A stretch of 48,715 nucleotides of DNA from Anaerolineae bacterium. GTDB lineage: Bacteria > Chloroflexota > Anaerolineae > 4572-78 > J111. The stretch is taken from the NCBI GenBank assembly GCA_023382535.1, contig JAHDWA010000067.1, positions 1 to 48,715 on the forward strand, read 5' to 3'. The notes below the pieces were generated by a model that saw only the letters and a program-made list of their open reading frames with translations, did no database searches and was not told where the DNA came from. The position numbers were made by a program, and so were the translations under genes. Positions 23,323 to 32,095 of this stretch are shown here, in pieces (position 1 is the first letter of the stretch; every line of letters starts with the position of its first letter).

Positions 23323-24060
23323 CTATCCGCGGGGTGAAAATTCTCGATCCATTAGCGGCCACAAAAAGCCGACAATCCCCAGGCCAAAGAGTAAGCCGCT
23401 GGCAACCCGCAAGATAGAATTCAGCGAACCGAATAGGTCTCCGGTGTAGAAATTCGCCGGAAAAATACCCCCCGTGAGCATTACCGCCCACTGATTGGCA
23501 TCTCGAAAGTCCAACCACAGGACATCATTAATGAGGTGCGTTGTGCCGTCAACCGCCAGGGGCAAAATAAAGAGGAGCGCTAGCCAGGCCGAAATCCTTT
23601 GCAGGTGGATGCCTCGCTGCCGCAACAGGGCGTAGAGCAGCCCAAACAGAAAAATGCTGGTAAATAACGCCACCATCCGATCCGACCAAGCAATCTTCCA
23701 GCCCAATTCAGGCGTGCCGGCAAATTGGCGGCGGATTAACTCGTGACTAATTTCAGGCAAGGTCAGACCCCAGGCCTGGGCAATTTGGGCCGGGGTGTAG
23801 CTGAAGGCCGGGCCAAATAAAAACCAGGATCGCTCCGGCAACTGGTGGCAAAAGAAGCTGTAGACAAAGTAGATCGCTCGGCCGGGCCAAGTCCATCCAA
23901 GGGCCATAAAAAAAGGAGCCAACCAGGGCAGGGTCACAAAAATGCCCCAGGCAGTGTTAAACGTTAGCAGCCAGTGTTGTGCAAAGCCGTTATTAATTCG
24001 GGCGGGCTGCGCCGTAGGAGAAGCCGGCGCTGTTTTGGTGTTGAGATTAGAAAGACTCAT
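23323..24060 (-). CDS. DUF2085 membrane protein (first of a pair)
   Basis: A 245-residue polytopic protein with about six helices. The DUF2085 signature FFCHQLPERSWFLFG lies after the second helix, and the later LPLAVDGTTHLI matches the family. Function is unknown; the family is widespread in Chloroflexota and often lies beside metal or redox genes. It is downstream of a second DUF2085 gene, about 155 bp apart, with a repeat hairpin at 24146-24181 between. This copy lacks the family's second CxxR/H element seen in its neighbour. Confidence 0.75.
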   Translation of the reverse strand: MSLSNLNTKTAPASPTAQPARINNGFAQHWLLTFNTAWGIFVTLPWLAPFFMALGWTWPGRAIYFVYSFFCHQLPERSWFLFGPAFSYTPAQIAQAWGLTLPEISHELIRRQFAGTPELGWKIAWSDRMVALFTSIFLFGLLYALLRQRGIHLQRISAWLALLFILPLAVDGTTHLINDVLWLDFRDANQWAVMLTGGIFPANFYTGDLFGSLNSILRVASGLLFGLGIVGFLWPLMDREFSPRG

Positions 24061-24145
24061 ATGGATAAACCTCGCGTTTGCCCTGGGGGACTAAGGGCAT
24101 AGATAACTCTCCAGCTAGGCGTGATGACTTCGCTTTAGCCGGTTA

Positions 24146-24181
24146 AGCGACTGCTCTGAGGAGCCGATGGCTCAAGTCGCT
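24146..24181. repeat. Intergenic palindromic repeat
   Basis: AGCGACT and AGTCGCT flank an inner AGCC-GAT-GGCT hairpin, continuing into CTCCTAC. The form is like dispersed repeats ending in GTAGGAGCGACTT seen in many bacterial genomes; only one copy is in the window. Confidence 0.45.
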
Positions 24182-24216
24182 CCTACAAACCGTTGGGTTA
24201 CTTCCACCCCGATAGA

Positions 24217-24951
24217 TCAGGCCAGAGATGCTCTACCCAGTTTCAGAATCACTTTGTATTGGACCTTACCGAAATACGCTTCCAGGTGAGGGTAGCCGTA
24301 CCAAATCATCCCCACGCCAAAGATAATCCCGGTGACTGTGCGCAGGCTCCAGTTGCTCTGGTAAGGGCCAAAATATTGCAGATAGAGCAAAGAGAGCGGC
24401 CCGGCGGCGAAAAAGAGATAACTGTGCCAGGTCAGATAATGACGGCTGTGCAGGATAGCACTGGTGATGCCCATTGCCATCAGACCGATGGCCCACACCA
24501 TGCTCATTGGCATAGAGTGGAGCCATTCACTGGCCAGGCCCAAGCCTCCGTCCACAGCAATCGGCACGAGAAAGAATACGGACCACCGCAAAGCCGGAGG
24601 TTTTAGGCGAGATCGCACAAAACTAAACAGAAGGCCGCCCACCAGCAGCGCACCGTACATGGACACATGGCGGTGACAGAAAGCCACCTGCTCCCCGGCA
24701 ATGAAGTAAGAACGCGAGGGGAGCTGATGGCAATCGAGCCGATAGATGGCGTAAATCACATTAGCGAGATTGGTGTAGCCGTAAGTCAATAACATAGGCG
24801 CTAGAAAGGCCAATCCTACATAAAGGATGAAGAACCCGTTGAACACGGTCAGCCAATGCTCTGCCAACCACAAAATGCGTTGGTCAGCCCACAAGACCAT
24901 GCTGCGGTTAAAACGAACCTTTGCTGGACGGCTCTGGATCAATTCATTCAC
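24217..24951 (-). CDS. DUF2085 membrane protein (second of a pair)
   Basis: A 244-residue polytopic protein with the motif LDCHQLPSRSYFIAG and, just after, QVAFCHRHVSMYGAL, the complete DUF2085 signature of two Cys/His elements. PIAVDGGLGLASEWL also fits. It starts 8 bp after the CcdA stop on the same strand, so it is in the CcdA-cupredoxin operon. The Cys/His residues near the membrane suggest metal or thiol chemistry, in keeping with CcdA next door, but no function has been shown that I can cite. Confidence 0.8.
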   Translation of the reverse strand: MNELIQSRPAKVRFNRSMVLWADQRILWLAEHWLTVFNGFFILYVGLAFLAPMLLTYGYTNLANVIYAIYRLDCHQLPSRSYFIAGEQVAFCHRHVSMYGALLVGGLLFSFVRSRLKPPALRWSVFFLVPIAVDGGLGLASEWLHSMPMSMVWAIGLMAMGITSAILHSRHYLTWHSYLFFAAGPLSLLYLQYFGPYQSNWSLRTVTGIIFGVGMIWYGYPHLEAYFGKVQYKVILKLGRASLA

Positions 24952-24958
24952 GATGCCC

Positions 24959-25789
24959 TCAGACAGTAGCCAGGATCAACAAGCCCATCAGAACTACACC
25001 ACCTCCGAGAACCAGTCGGACCCACTCTTTATGATGCAGGTTCCAGTGAGCCAGGCGGTTGAGCGTGGGCCGGGTCGAGGCCGCGAACAAGATCACTACC
25101 AGGGGCAGGATAAAGATGACATTGTACAGCACCAGATAACTGTAGCCGAGCAAGGCGGTCGGCTGCAACGCCAGCAGGCTCAGCACGGCCAGGTAGACCG
25201 CTCCGCTGCACGGCACGGTGCACAGCCCGATGAGAAAACCACCCACGACTAAAGCCGGTATCGTCGCCCGGCGCGCCGATTGCCGGGCAATGTCGGCCAC
25301 CTTACCCGGAGCCTGCAAGCGCCAACCCCACTCCGGCAGGAAGAAATCTTTTACCATCCATAGGCCAAACAGGATCGCCAACAGCGCTCCCACGCGAGCC
25401 GGGAGGTGCTGGCGGGTGAAAAAGTCCATGGACTGGAGGAGGCCGATTCCCAGGGCCAGGTAGGTCAGAAAGATAGCGGCGATGTAAATGGAGCCCATTC
25501 CCAAAATGCGCAGGCGGATGGTATTCACGCTGGTCGAGGCGGCTGGCCCCGCCTGCAAGGTCGCCAGCATGGCCGTTATGAATAACAGCAGCACGGTGAA
25601 GGCGCAGGGATTGATTCCGTCGACCAACCCGGCGACAATCACCGTGGGCAGGGTGATGGCCGGCAGGTAAACCTGCATGGCGACGTCGGGCGCATTGGGG
25701 TGCCACCAGCCGGTCAGGGCGATGGCGCCCAAGGCCAGCACGGTCAGCACCGAGAAAATAACGGTTCTCTGAACAAACGTGGTCGTCAT
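24959..25789 (-). CDS. ccdA: CcdA/DsbD-type thiol electron transporter
   Basis: A 276-residue membrane protein that moves reducing equivalents from cytosolic thioredoxin to extracytoplasmic thiols. The two redox cysteines are in VDGINPCAFTVLLLF and GLCTVPCSGAVYLAVL, and six to eight helices surround them. It lies 3 bp after the cupredoxin gene and 7 bp before the DUF2085 gene, forming one operon. CcdA would be a suitable electron donor for exported thiol proteins, including the UxxU Trx-cytochrome lipoprotein in this window. All its cysteines are encoded by TGC/TGT, so the thiol pathway itself does not use TGA here. Confidence 0.88.
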   Translation of the reverse strand: MTTTFVQRTVIFSVLTVLALGAIALTGWWHPNAPDVAMQVYLPAITLPTVIVAGLVDGINPCAFTVLLLFITAMLATLQAGPAASTSVNTIRLRILGMGSIYIAAIFLTYLALGIGLLQSMDFFTRQHLPARVGALLAILFGLWMVKDFFLPEWGWRLQAPGKVADIARQSARRATIPALVVGGFLIGLCTVPCSGAVYLAVLSLLALQPTALLGYSYLVLYNVIFILPLVVILFAASTRPTLNRLAHWNLHHKEWVRLVLGGGVVLMGLLILATV

Positions 25790-25792
25790 TGC

Positions 25793-26251
25793 TTAAGCCT
25801 CGACGACGAGTTTGCCCTGCATGGTTGGATTGGCCCGCCCTCCACAGCACATATCACAGTAAAAGGTGTAGACGCCGGGCTTGTCAGGGGTGAAGGTGGC
25901 TGAATTGCTGCCTAACGGAGGCGCAACGATACTTACCCCGAGTTCATCCACCGCCCATTGGTGCTGGCCGCCGCCGTCGGTATGGTGGGAATTGTCCAGA
26001 CTGGTCAGGCGGACGGTCACCGGCTGGCCTGCCTTGAGACGCATCTCCTGTTGACTAAACCCACCCATATCGGCAGTGAGGTCAATGATATTAGCCGTCG
26101 GGGTGGGCAGATTGGGCCAGAGGGCGGTAACGAGCAGATAACCGGCGACCCCTAGCACCAGCAGCACAATCAGGCCAAAGCCAAAGATGCGGATTCTTTG
26201 CGAGTGGGGTGGATTGGGTAGATGTTTTTTGGAGTGCTTGTTCTTTTTCAT
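25793..26251 (-). CDS. Membrane-anchored cupredoxin with YCDMCC site
   Basis: A 152-residue protein with a basic N-terminus, one transmembrane helix (FGFGLIVLLVLGVAGYLLV) and a cupredoxin domain: NIIDLTADMGGFSQQEM, VTVRLTSLDNSHHTDGG, then YTFYCDMCCGGRANPTMQG. The Cys-x2-Cys plus His and Met pattern resembles the CuA-type copper sites of cytochrome oxidase subunit II and nitrous oxide reductase, or a copper chaperone. ATG at 26251 is chosen because GGAG lies 8 nt upstream. It leads the CcdA-DUF2085 operon. Confidence 0.8.
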   Translation of the reverse strand: MKKNKHSKKHLPNPPHSQRIRIFGFGLIVLLVLGVAGYLLVTALWPNLPTPTANIIDLTADMGGFSQQEMRLKAGQPVTVRLTSLDNSHHTDGGGQHQWAVDELGVSIVAPPLGSNSATFTPDKPGVYTFYCDMCCGGRANPTMQGKLVVEA

Positions 26252-26281
26252 GCTCAATCTCCTGTCGTAGCACTTTTGTTT

Positions 26282-26794
26282 CTAGTCGGTTAAGCCGGCA
26301 AATAAGGCGGTACTGAGATAGCGCTCACCGAAAGACGGAATGATGACGACAATTAATTTACCCTCATTTTCTCTTCGGCTGGCTACCTGTAAGGCGGCCC
26401 AGATGGCCGCGCCGGAGGAAATCCCGACCAGCAGGCCTTCCTCTCGAGCGGCCCGGCGAGCTGTCTCCAGGGCGTCTTCATTTTTCACCCGGATAATCTC
26501 GTCGTAGATCTGCGTGTTAAGAATCTCTGGAACAAAACCAGCACCGATACCCTGAATGACATGAGGGCCTTTTGGCCCGCCCGACAGCACAGGTGAGGCA
26601 TCTGGCTCAACGGCTATACAGCGGAAAGAGGGCTTGCGGGCTTTGATGACCTCGCCGACGCCCGTGATCGTTCCCCCGGTGCCGATTCCGGCTACCAGGA
26701 TGTCGGCCTGGCCGTCGGTATCTCGCCAAATTTCTTCCGCAGTGGTTTGGCGATGAATTTCAGGATTTGAATATTTTTCTTCAGAAATACCGTT
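26282..26794 (-). pseudogene. cysK: 5'-truncated cysteine synthase
   Basis: About 170 codons of a PLP-dependent O-acetylserine sulfhydrylase remain. The frame holds [14 protein letters not shown], the phosphate-binding loop [13 protein letters not shown], then GAGFVPEIL and [11 protein letters not shown], the normal C-terminal half. Upstream a TGA (26795-26797) closes the frame, and the N-terminal half with the PLP lysine is missing; the next gene begins there. It has no start codon with a ribosome site. The break suggests a deletion joining cysK to the 26832 gene. The TGA is not at a conserved Cys, so I do not treat it as selenocysteine. Confidence 0.75.
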
Positions 26795-26831
26795 TCAAAT
26801 TACCCGGTGTTGGCTTTCCAGTCCAGTAAAG

Positions 26832-27914
26832 TTACACGCCGCAATTGCTACCGCTGTTAGGCGTTTGCTCCAGCAAACCATTGTCGGCTAACCACTTGTG
26901 AGCCCGTTGATATCCCGTTCCCGAAGAGAGATTAGGCCCAACCAGTTCGCGGGCATCTATCTGGGCAAAATCTTGATTCTTGCTGACTTTGTACACCACT
27001 GCCAACTCTAACATTTGCTGTGGGAACCAAAAGGCATTGACATACTTTGCCGCCGCAAACATCTCGTCCTCACTCGCTCCCTGGGCCGCCATCAGTTCCA
27101 GCAGGCCTAACATGGCCATGCCGTGATTGCAGTCGGGGAAAGCGGTGTGGTTGTCGCAGCAGGGGCGATAGACTCCCTGGGCGACTGCCTCCAGGCGTAC
27201 TTGTTGCTCGGGAGACAACTTGATCAGGGGAGTGCTGGCGTACAACTCTGTGACTGGTTTCGTGCCAATCGTCCAGCCGCCGGTCGAAGCGAAGCCGCTA
27301 ATATCACCCTTACTGTTCTGCTGCAACAGCCCCTCGGTCAACACTGGATTTTGATTGGTCAGGCCGACCGCCCAGAGAAAGTTGAGCAGGAAGTAAGCAT
27401 TTTGCTGGTTAATGACGACGGGTGCATCGCTCCCTGTGGTCAGAAGTTTCAATTGTTCCTCAGTTAAAGGTTGACCTGCGTCAGCATAAAGTTGGACGAA
27501 GCGATCATAGTCAATCGCGCCGGCCGCCACCAGGCGAGAACCGATATTGCCGAAAGAAACCGGCAGGGTGTAGCTTTCAGGCAACGTGACCTGGCTCACC
27601 GGCGCAGGCTGTTCCGTTGCAGCGCTGACCGGGCGGGGCGCCGGAGAGGGGGACGTGAGAGCAGTCCGTCCCCAGATCAGATAGCCGCTGCCCAGCCCCA
27701 GGATAAAGGTGAAGAACAGGTAGAATGGCCAATAGCCATATCCCTGGCTGGTCGCCGTGGTTTCCGCTTCGATTGGTTCATCCGGCGTTACTGATGTGGA
27801 CGGGTCTTCAGATGTTTCGCTATTTGGCTCATCTGGTATTACTGGCGTTGGCAAATCTTCCGGCACTTCACTGTGGGGTAAAGATGAAAGTGAGTCTTGG
27901 TCGAGGATATTCAT
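26832..27914 (-). CDS. Membrane-anchored protein with PCCDNHTAFPDCNHG motif
   Basis: A 360-residue protein of unknown function. Residues 1-60 are acidic and Pro/Thr-rich with two near-repeats (PVIPDEPNSETSEDPS / SVTPDEPIEAE), then one transmembrane helix (YWPFYLFFTFILGLGSGYLIWG). The outer part (residues ~110-360) contains NQQNAYFLLNFLWAVGLTNQNPVL and GVYRPCCDNHTAFPDCNHGMAML, an odd Cys/His cluster that looks like a metal or heme site. LVGPNLSSGTGY and a last pair NCGV follow. It ends 37 bp before the cysK remnant. It may pair with the lipoprotein upstream at 27954. Confidence 0.65.
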   Translation of the reverse strand: MNILDQDSLSSLPHSEVPEDLPTPVIPDEPNSETSEDPSTSVTPDEPIEAETTATSQGYGYWPFYLFFTFILGLGSGYLIWGRTALTSPSPAPRPVSAATEQPAPVSQVTLPESYTLPVSFGNIGSRLVAAGAIDYDRFVQLYADAGQPLTEEQLKLLTTGSDAPVVINQQNAYFLLNFLWAVGLTNQNPVLTEGLLQQNSKGDISGFASTGGWTIGTKPVTELYASTPLIKLSPEQQVRLEAVAQGVYRPCCDNHTAFPDCNHGMAMLGLLELMAAQGASEDEMFAAAKYVNAFWFPQQMLELAVVYKVSKNQDFAQIDARELVGPNLSSGTGYQRAHKWLADNGLLEQTPNSGSNCGV

Positions 27915-27953
27915 TAGCAGGTTTCCTTATTTTAGACGTTAAGTAGGTTCAGA

Positions 27954-28448
27954 CTATTTCTCGGTTAAGTTCCAGCGAAAGACCCGCTCTGGCACACCGG
28001 CAACGCTGCGAATAACCACTTCGACAAAATTAGTGGGATGATCGAAGACTTTAAACCGCAGGGTGCCGGAGCGGTGATGACCGGTTGGGCCGCCGCCGTC
28101 CCAGGCCAGGGCCGGGTACTCTTGCCCCTGGTCATCTCGAAGTACACTGATTGCCGTCGGATCAAAATCCAGTTCGACCGAGTGGGTGTTGAAAGCAACT
28201 TCAAAATCCAGGCTTGATCCTCCCTGGGGTAGATTAAGCGGGGTAACCTCTACGGTAACAGCTTTCTCGTCGTTTGATTGGCGTTCAAAAGTCGGTGCCA
28301 CCGGCAGAGTTTGAGCTGTCTCTGGTTGAACTGCCTGAGCTTGAGTCACTCCGGTTTGAGACTCTTTGGATTGAGTGGCCTCGCTGCTACACGCGGCCAA
28401 GAGGCCGGTTACAGTGATAATGAGAATAAGAAGTATTGCTTGCTTCAT
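27954..28448 (-). CDS. Small lipoprotein beside the Cys/His-cluster protein
   Basis: A 164-residue lipoprotein with lipobox LLAAC, a Gln/Thr linker and one beta-sandwich domain (AVTVEVTPLNLPQGGSSLDFEVAFNTHSVELDFD ... ALAWDGGGPTGHHRSGTLRF). The GGGPTGHHRSG segment is characteristic of secreted proteins beside metal-handling genes in this style of genome. It lies 39 bp upstream of the 26832 gene on the same strand and so is probably cotranscribed. The fold suggests a periplasmic binding role. Function unknown. Confidence 0.6.
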   Translation of the reverse strand: MKQAILLILIITVTGLLAACSSEATQSKESQTGVTQAQAVQPETAQTLPVAPTFERQSNDEKAVTVEVTPLNLPQGGSSLDFEVAFNTHSVELDFDPTAISVLRDDQGQEYPALAWDGGGPTGHHRSGTLRFKVFDHPTNFVEVVIRSVAGVPERVFRWNLTEK

Positions 28449-28537
28449 TAGATACGATCTCCTTTTAGATAGTAAGTAGCAGGGTCGCAGGTCGCAGGGT
28501 AACAGACTTTGCTACTCGGCGGCCCTGTTACTTTAGT

Positions 28538-29302
28538 TTAGTGACATGCAGATGTAGAGGGTGTAGGCTTGCTCTTCAAAGCACACTCGGCCAGGCAGCG
28601 CCGCTGGCGGATAATCAGGAAGCTCATCACGCCAATGCCGATCAGGTTCGTCGCCAGGCCGACCAGCATAAACGGTATTCGATACTCAGCCAGAAAAGTG
28701 GCTGCCGCCGACAGACCCAGCAAGGGCAGGACATCGGTTACGTGGTGGGCACAGCAGGCAACCATCGCCGCCGTCGAAGTGCCGCCTCCGGCTCCGGCCA
28801 GAGCACCTGTGCCGTGAGCCGCAGCGTGGAGCCCCGTTTTGAGGTAAGTGTACAAGCCAACCTGCACTCCAAAGCCGATCATAATCGGCCCGATCAGCCA
28901 GGCATCTTCCAGCAGAAGTTCTACCGCATGGCTCCATCCTTCGGCCAGGCTAACCAGGATCAGGTAAAGGGCCATTAATCCGGCCATTCCCAGTAGACTA
29001 AAAAGGGCAGGGCGTGTCCAGGGATAGCTGGCTTCATTCGATGTGGATGGCTGTTGGAGGGGATGGGGGGAGCCTTGATCTACGGTATAACCAGCTTTCA
29101 CTACAGCCGCAGCCAGTTCGGGCACACCCACCAGGGTGGTATCATAACTCACCTGAGCTTTCTTGGTGGCCAGATCAACTCGCACAGTTTGAACTCCGGG
29201 TAAAACTATGAGTGTTCGCTCGATCGTCGCTGCGCAGCCTATACAGGTCATCCCGCGAATGGCGAGGGTTGTTTGTTGAAGGGAAACTGATTGGGTCGTC
29301 AT
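28538..29302 (-). CDS. HMA-domain membrane protein
   Basis: A 254-residue protein. Residues ~10-78 form a heavy-metal-associated domain with GMTCIGCAATIERTL, the usual CxxC metal site. Four hydrophobic helices follow, with TSTAAMVACCAHHVTDVLPLLG, a Cys-Cys/His-His pair in a helix that could carry the metal through the membrane. The C-terminus has CLAEC and a final CH. It may import or deliver a metal such as mercury or copper, in the manner of Mer-type transporters, but no close family is certain. ATG at 29302 has GGAG 7 nt upstream. It lies some 90 bp upstream of the lipoprotein at 28448. Confidence 0.75.
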   Translation of the reverse strand: MTTQSVSLQQTTLAIRGMTCIGCAATIERTLIVLPGVQTVRVDLATKKAQVSYDTTLVGVPELAAAVVKAGYTVDQGSPHPLQQPSTSNEASYPWTRPALFSLLGMAGLMALYLILVSLAEGWSHAVELLLEDAWLIGPIMIGFGVQVGLYTYLKTGLHAAAHGTGALAGAGGGTSTAAMVACCAHHVTDVLPLLGLSAAATFLAEYRIPFMLVGLATNLIGIGVMSFLIIRQRRCLAECALKSKPTPSTSACH

Positions 29303-29392
29303 TGTCAAGCTCCTGGTTTGAACGTAATCCAAACCCCAGTGTTCTGTGAAAAATATTACTCCCAGTTTAACTCAAAAAAAGAGCTGGCGTTA

Positions 29393-29428
29393 GCGCCGAA
29401 TGACGCGGTATCACCCCCGCCGAATGGC
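29393..29428. repeat. Dispersed 40-bp repeat, copy B
   Basis: GCGCCGAATGACG, then CGGTATCACCCC, then CGCCGAATGGC aligns without gaps to the copy at 32027-32063. It overlaps a second hairpin, GAATGGC-TTGGT ... ACCA-GGCCATTC, at 29422-29450. Confidence 0.5.
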
Positions 29429-29471
29429 TTGGTCTTAAACCAGGCCATTCGACCTGTTATGAGGCGTAGGT

Positions 29472-29518
29472 AAAAAAAGACCGGGGGGAAATGATGCTCA
29501 ACCTATTTCCCACCGGTC
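29472..29518 (-). terminator. Intrinsic terminator of the polyferredoxin operon
   Basis: GACCGG plus GGGAAAT pair with ATTTCCC plus CCGGTC. On the minus strand TTTTTTT follows directly, and the element lies 64 bp beyond the stop of the 29582 gene. Confidence 0.85.
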
Positions 29519-29581
29519 AGGCATAAAAGCTTCTCTTTTTAACGAGGGTTGTCGCTGTTACCAACGGGTCATCTTCAAGAA

Positions 29582-31042
29582 TTACATTCTCATCGCCATC
29601 GGCAGAATAAAGAGCCAGATATTAACCACCCCAAGCAGCAACACTAGCACCGCGTAGGGAGCAAATGCGCCCCAGGTTCGCCCTTGACCATAGTTGCTGT
29701 AGGCAATACGATAGGCCGTGTACAACGAGCCGATAACGCCCAGGGCAATCAGGCTATACTGGAGCATCTGGATGGTTGGGCCGCTCAGGAGCGCCGGTGA
29801 TGCTTCCGAAACCTCCTGGCCAAACATCGTCAGCGCGGTGAAGAAGACGGCTTTGCCTTCAGCCAGCAGATGAAACAGGTTATGGCCGACGTGTCCGGCC
29901 ACATCCAGGGGAATGATGGCATAGCCAAACTTGGCGAAGTTTTGGGTCAGCGAATCATTGTTAAATTTCTTGGCCACCAGGGCCGTCAGGGCCAGGAGCG
30001 TGATGGGGATCAGCATAGCGATGATAAAGGTGATGGTAAAGGTGACATAGTAACTGGTGGTGCCGGTAACGCCTTCCAACCAGCGTAAGATAGACTGCCA
30101 AACCTCTAACATCGTTACGTTCTGGACAAAGACAATGCCCATAATCACCACCGCCAGGAAGGCTTCCTCAAACTTGGGCTTGCGAATGAACCATAATTCC
30201 TGCGTGGGCAAGCGTAGGGTCAGCCGGATCGAGTTATTGGGGCAGGACTTGACACAGTAGCTGCACAGGTTGCACAGAGCCGTCGTGGCCATCGTCCGGG
30301 GAAACTCAAACATGGGGCAGCCGGGGGCTTTGGCGCTGCCTTTGTAGCAGGCGCTTACTTTGCACTTGGCACATATTTCCGGGGTCGCCCGCAGGGCCAC
30401 CATGCCTGTGCGGGCATAGTTGCCGGATAGCCCGCCCAGGAAGCATAAGTAGCGGCACCAGGTCCGGCGCTCCCAGAAGGCGCCCGAAACCACCACCCCG
30501 GTAATCAGCATCATCAGCAGGATACCCGACCCCCACGGCGATTCCACCACACCCCAGACATGGTCACCCCAGGTAATCAGGATAAACGCGGCGTCAATAA
30601 TCCAGATGCCGTACTTCTTTAAAAATTTGGGCACCGGGCGATTGTTGCCAACAAATTTTTGCACGACATCGTTGAGGGTGGCAAAGGGACACACTGCGCA
30701 CCAGAAACGGCCAACCGCCAGGAAGATAATGGGGATCAGCGGCCACCACAACACCCAGGTCATGGCCGTACCAAAGTTGTCGTGGGCCTTAATCGGACCC
30801 AACAACAGTTGATAAATAATCAAAGCGAAGACGCCCAGAGTTAGCCACTGAAACATCCCTGGAAACAAACGACTTCTAAATATCCCGCCGATAAGCTTAT
30901 TTTGCAGCAAATTCCCTTCGACTGGCAGTACCGCCACATCCACATTCGGCCGCGTCGCTTCCTCTAATTTGATTACTAGCGGCGATGTTGTTTTTTCTCT
31001 CGTGGGGACGGTTGATTCTTCTACGTTCCGCATGATCCTCAT
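29582..31042 (-). CDS. Polytopic 4Fe-4S ferredoxin (NosR/NapH/RdxA-like)
   Basis: A 486-residue membrane protein with several helices and two iron-sulfur regions. The motif WCAVCPFATLND and TWCRYLCFLGG are the CxxxCP type seen in NapH/NosR; a further set CAKCKVSACYKG and CNLCSYCVKSCPNNS binds a 4Fe-4S cluster. Such proteins pass electrons from the quinone pool to periplasmic metal enzymes. The start at 31042 overlaps the stop of the upstream gene by ATGA, so translation is coupled. It ends the operon that begins with the His-rich protein at 31812 (perhaps with the DUF1573 selenoprotein further up). Confidence 0.82.
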   Translation of the reverse strand: MRIMRNVEESTVPTREKTTSPLVIKLEEATRPNVDVAVLPVEGNLLQNKLIGGIFRSRLFPGMFQWLTLGVFALIIYQLLLGPIKAHDNFGTAMTWVLWWPLIPIIFLAVGRFWCAVCPFATLNDVVQKFVGNNRPVPKFLKKYGIWIIDAAFILITWGDHVWGVVESPWGSGILLMMLITGVVVSGAFWERRTWCRYLCFLGGLSGNYARTGMVALRATPEICAKCKVSACYKGSAKAPGCPMFEFPRTMATTALCNLCSYCVKSCPNNSIRLTLRLPTQELWFIRKPKFEEAFLAVVIMGIVFVQNVTMLEVWQSILRWLEGVTGTTSYYVTFTITFIIAMLIPITLLALTALVAKKFNNDSLTQNFAKFGYAIIPLDVAGHVGHNLFHLLAEGKAVFFTALTMFGQEVSEASPALLSGPTIQMLQYSLIALGVIGSLYTAYRIAYSNYGQGRTWGAFAPYAVLVLLLGVVNIWLFILPMAMRM

Positions 31043-31812
31043 CCTTTCCCTTTTCTGGTTTCAACCGGGTTTCTCTTCAGCACCGCCGCCACGACAATGA
31101 CCAGAGCATTCAGACCCAAAAAACCACTAATGATCCACCAGGTGGAGGCACTTCGGGCCGCTTCCACGATAAAGTTAGCCTCTTTGGCCTCGCCGTCTGC
31201 CACAAAATTGACTTTGACCAGCCAGGCGCCGGTGTCGGTAAAATCTATGTGACCCTGATAGTGTCCGGCGGCCGGGGCGGCTATCAGTTGGGCCACCATA
31301 TTCTCAGCCTCACCGTGATGTCCCTCACCTTCAGCTTCGTGAGAGATGTCAGCGCTGGCGGCGATATGATCATCAAGGCTGGCTTCTAAGGGCACGGTCT
31401 CTTGGCGGGCCGGCTCCTCAATCTCGTCGGAATGAACCACGTCAGCCATCATGGCGTGATCGCCGGCGTTGACTTCTTCCGAGTGGCCGGCTGCATTGGC
31501 TTCAGCCGCGTGATCCATTGGGTCGGGGTCGTGTGCCTCAACCGGAGGTTCAGCCTGAAGGGTTGGGTCAGGTCGGACGATACTGACTTTAACCACCGCA
31601 TCGTTGAGCGGTTGACCGTGAGCATTATGTAATTTTATAGCGAGCTCGTTACTGCCGAGGTGGGCCTGTCCGGCGGCAAAAACCAGTTCGACCTGGTAGC
31701 CATCAATCTCTTGCTTGAACCCTTCGCTGCCGACATCGGCCAGGGCAAAGCTGGGGAAGGTTAAGAGGAGAAATAGGACGAAGATGATCTTGATCAAGTC
31801 CCGGTGGGGCAT
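31039..31812 (-). CDS. His-rich FixH/YtkA-like membrane protein
   Basis: A 257-residue protein with a signal peptide (LFLLLTFPSFALA), a beta-sandwich (FKQEIDGYQVELVFAAGQ, NAHGQPLNDAVVKVSIV) interrupted by an acidic His-rich insert (about residues 90-180, with AGHSEEVNAGDHAMMADVVH), then TGAWLVKVNF and a C-terminal helix. The insert may bind copper. It resembles FixH/YtkA accessory proteins. It is coupled to the polyferredoxin by overlapping ATGA and lies 280 bp downstream of the DUF1573 selenoprotein. Confidence 0.72.
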   Translation of the reverse strand: MPHRDLIKIIFVLFLLLTFPSFALADVGSEGFKQEIDGYQVELVFAAGQAHLGSNELAIKLHNAHGQPLNDAVVKVSIVRPDPTLQAEPPVEAHDPDPMDHAAEANAAGHSEEVNAGDHAMMADVVHSDEIEEPARQETVPLEASLDDHIAASADISHEAEGEGHHGEAENMVAQLIAAPAAGHYQGHIDFTDTGAWLVKVNFVADGEAKEANFIVEAARSASTWWIISGFLGLNALVIVVAAVLKRNPVETRKGKG

Positions 31813-32026
31813 GGGGTTGAAATTCCTTTCTGATCCAGTAATCTGGTTAGCTTAAATAGTAGAGTCATTATGAGTAGGAAAGTTCTCATCAGACTAAATG
31901 GGGCTAAGTTTTAGGTTAAAACGAGATTAGGGTATTATTCACCAAGCTCCTTCGATGAAAATCTCTTGGGATCGTTTGCCGGCACAAAACATAAAGTCGT
32001 TTAGTCAAGAAACGGTAATATGGATA

Positions 32027-32063
32027 GCGCCATTTTGCCTGGTACTATCCCCGCCAAATGGCG
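32027..32063. repeat. Dispersed 40-bp repeat, copy C
   Basis: GCGCCATTTTGCC, TGGTACTATCC, CCGCCAAATGGCG. It matches copies B and (inverted) E without gaps and ends in the hairpin CCCCGCCA-AA-TGGCGGGG (32049-32066). Confidence 0.55.
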
Positions 32064-32095
32064 GGGGTACAAATTGGCCCTTATTCCTTAGTTGC

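Noticed and set aside
26795..26797. TGA upstream of the cysK fragment as selenocysteine
   Set aside because: Cysteine synthase has no conserved Cys at that point and the whole N-terminal half is missing upstream.
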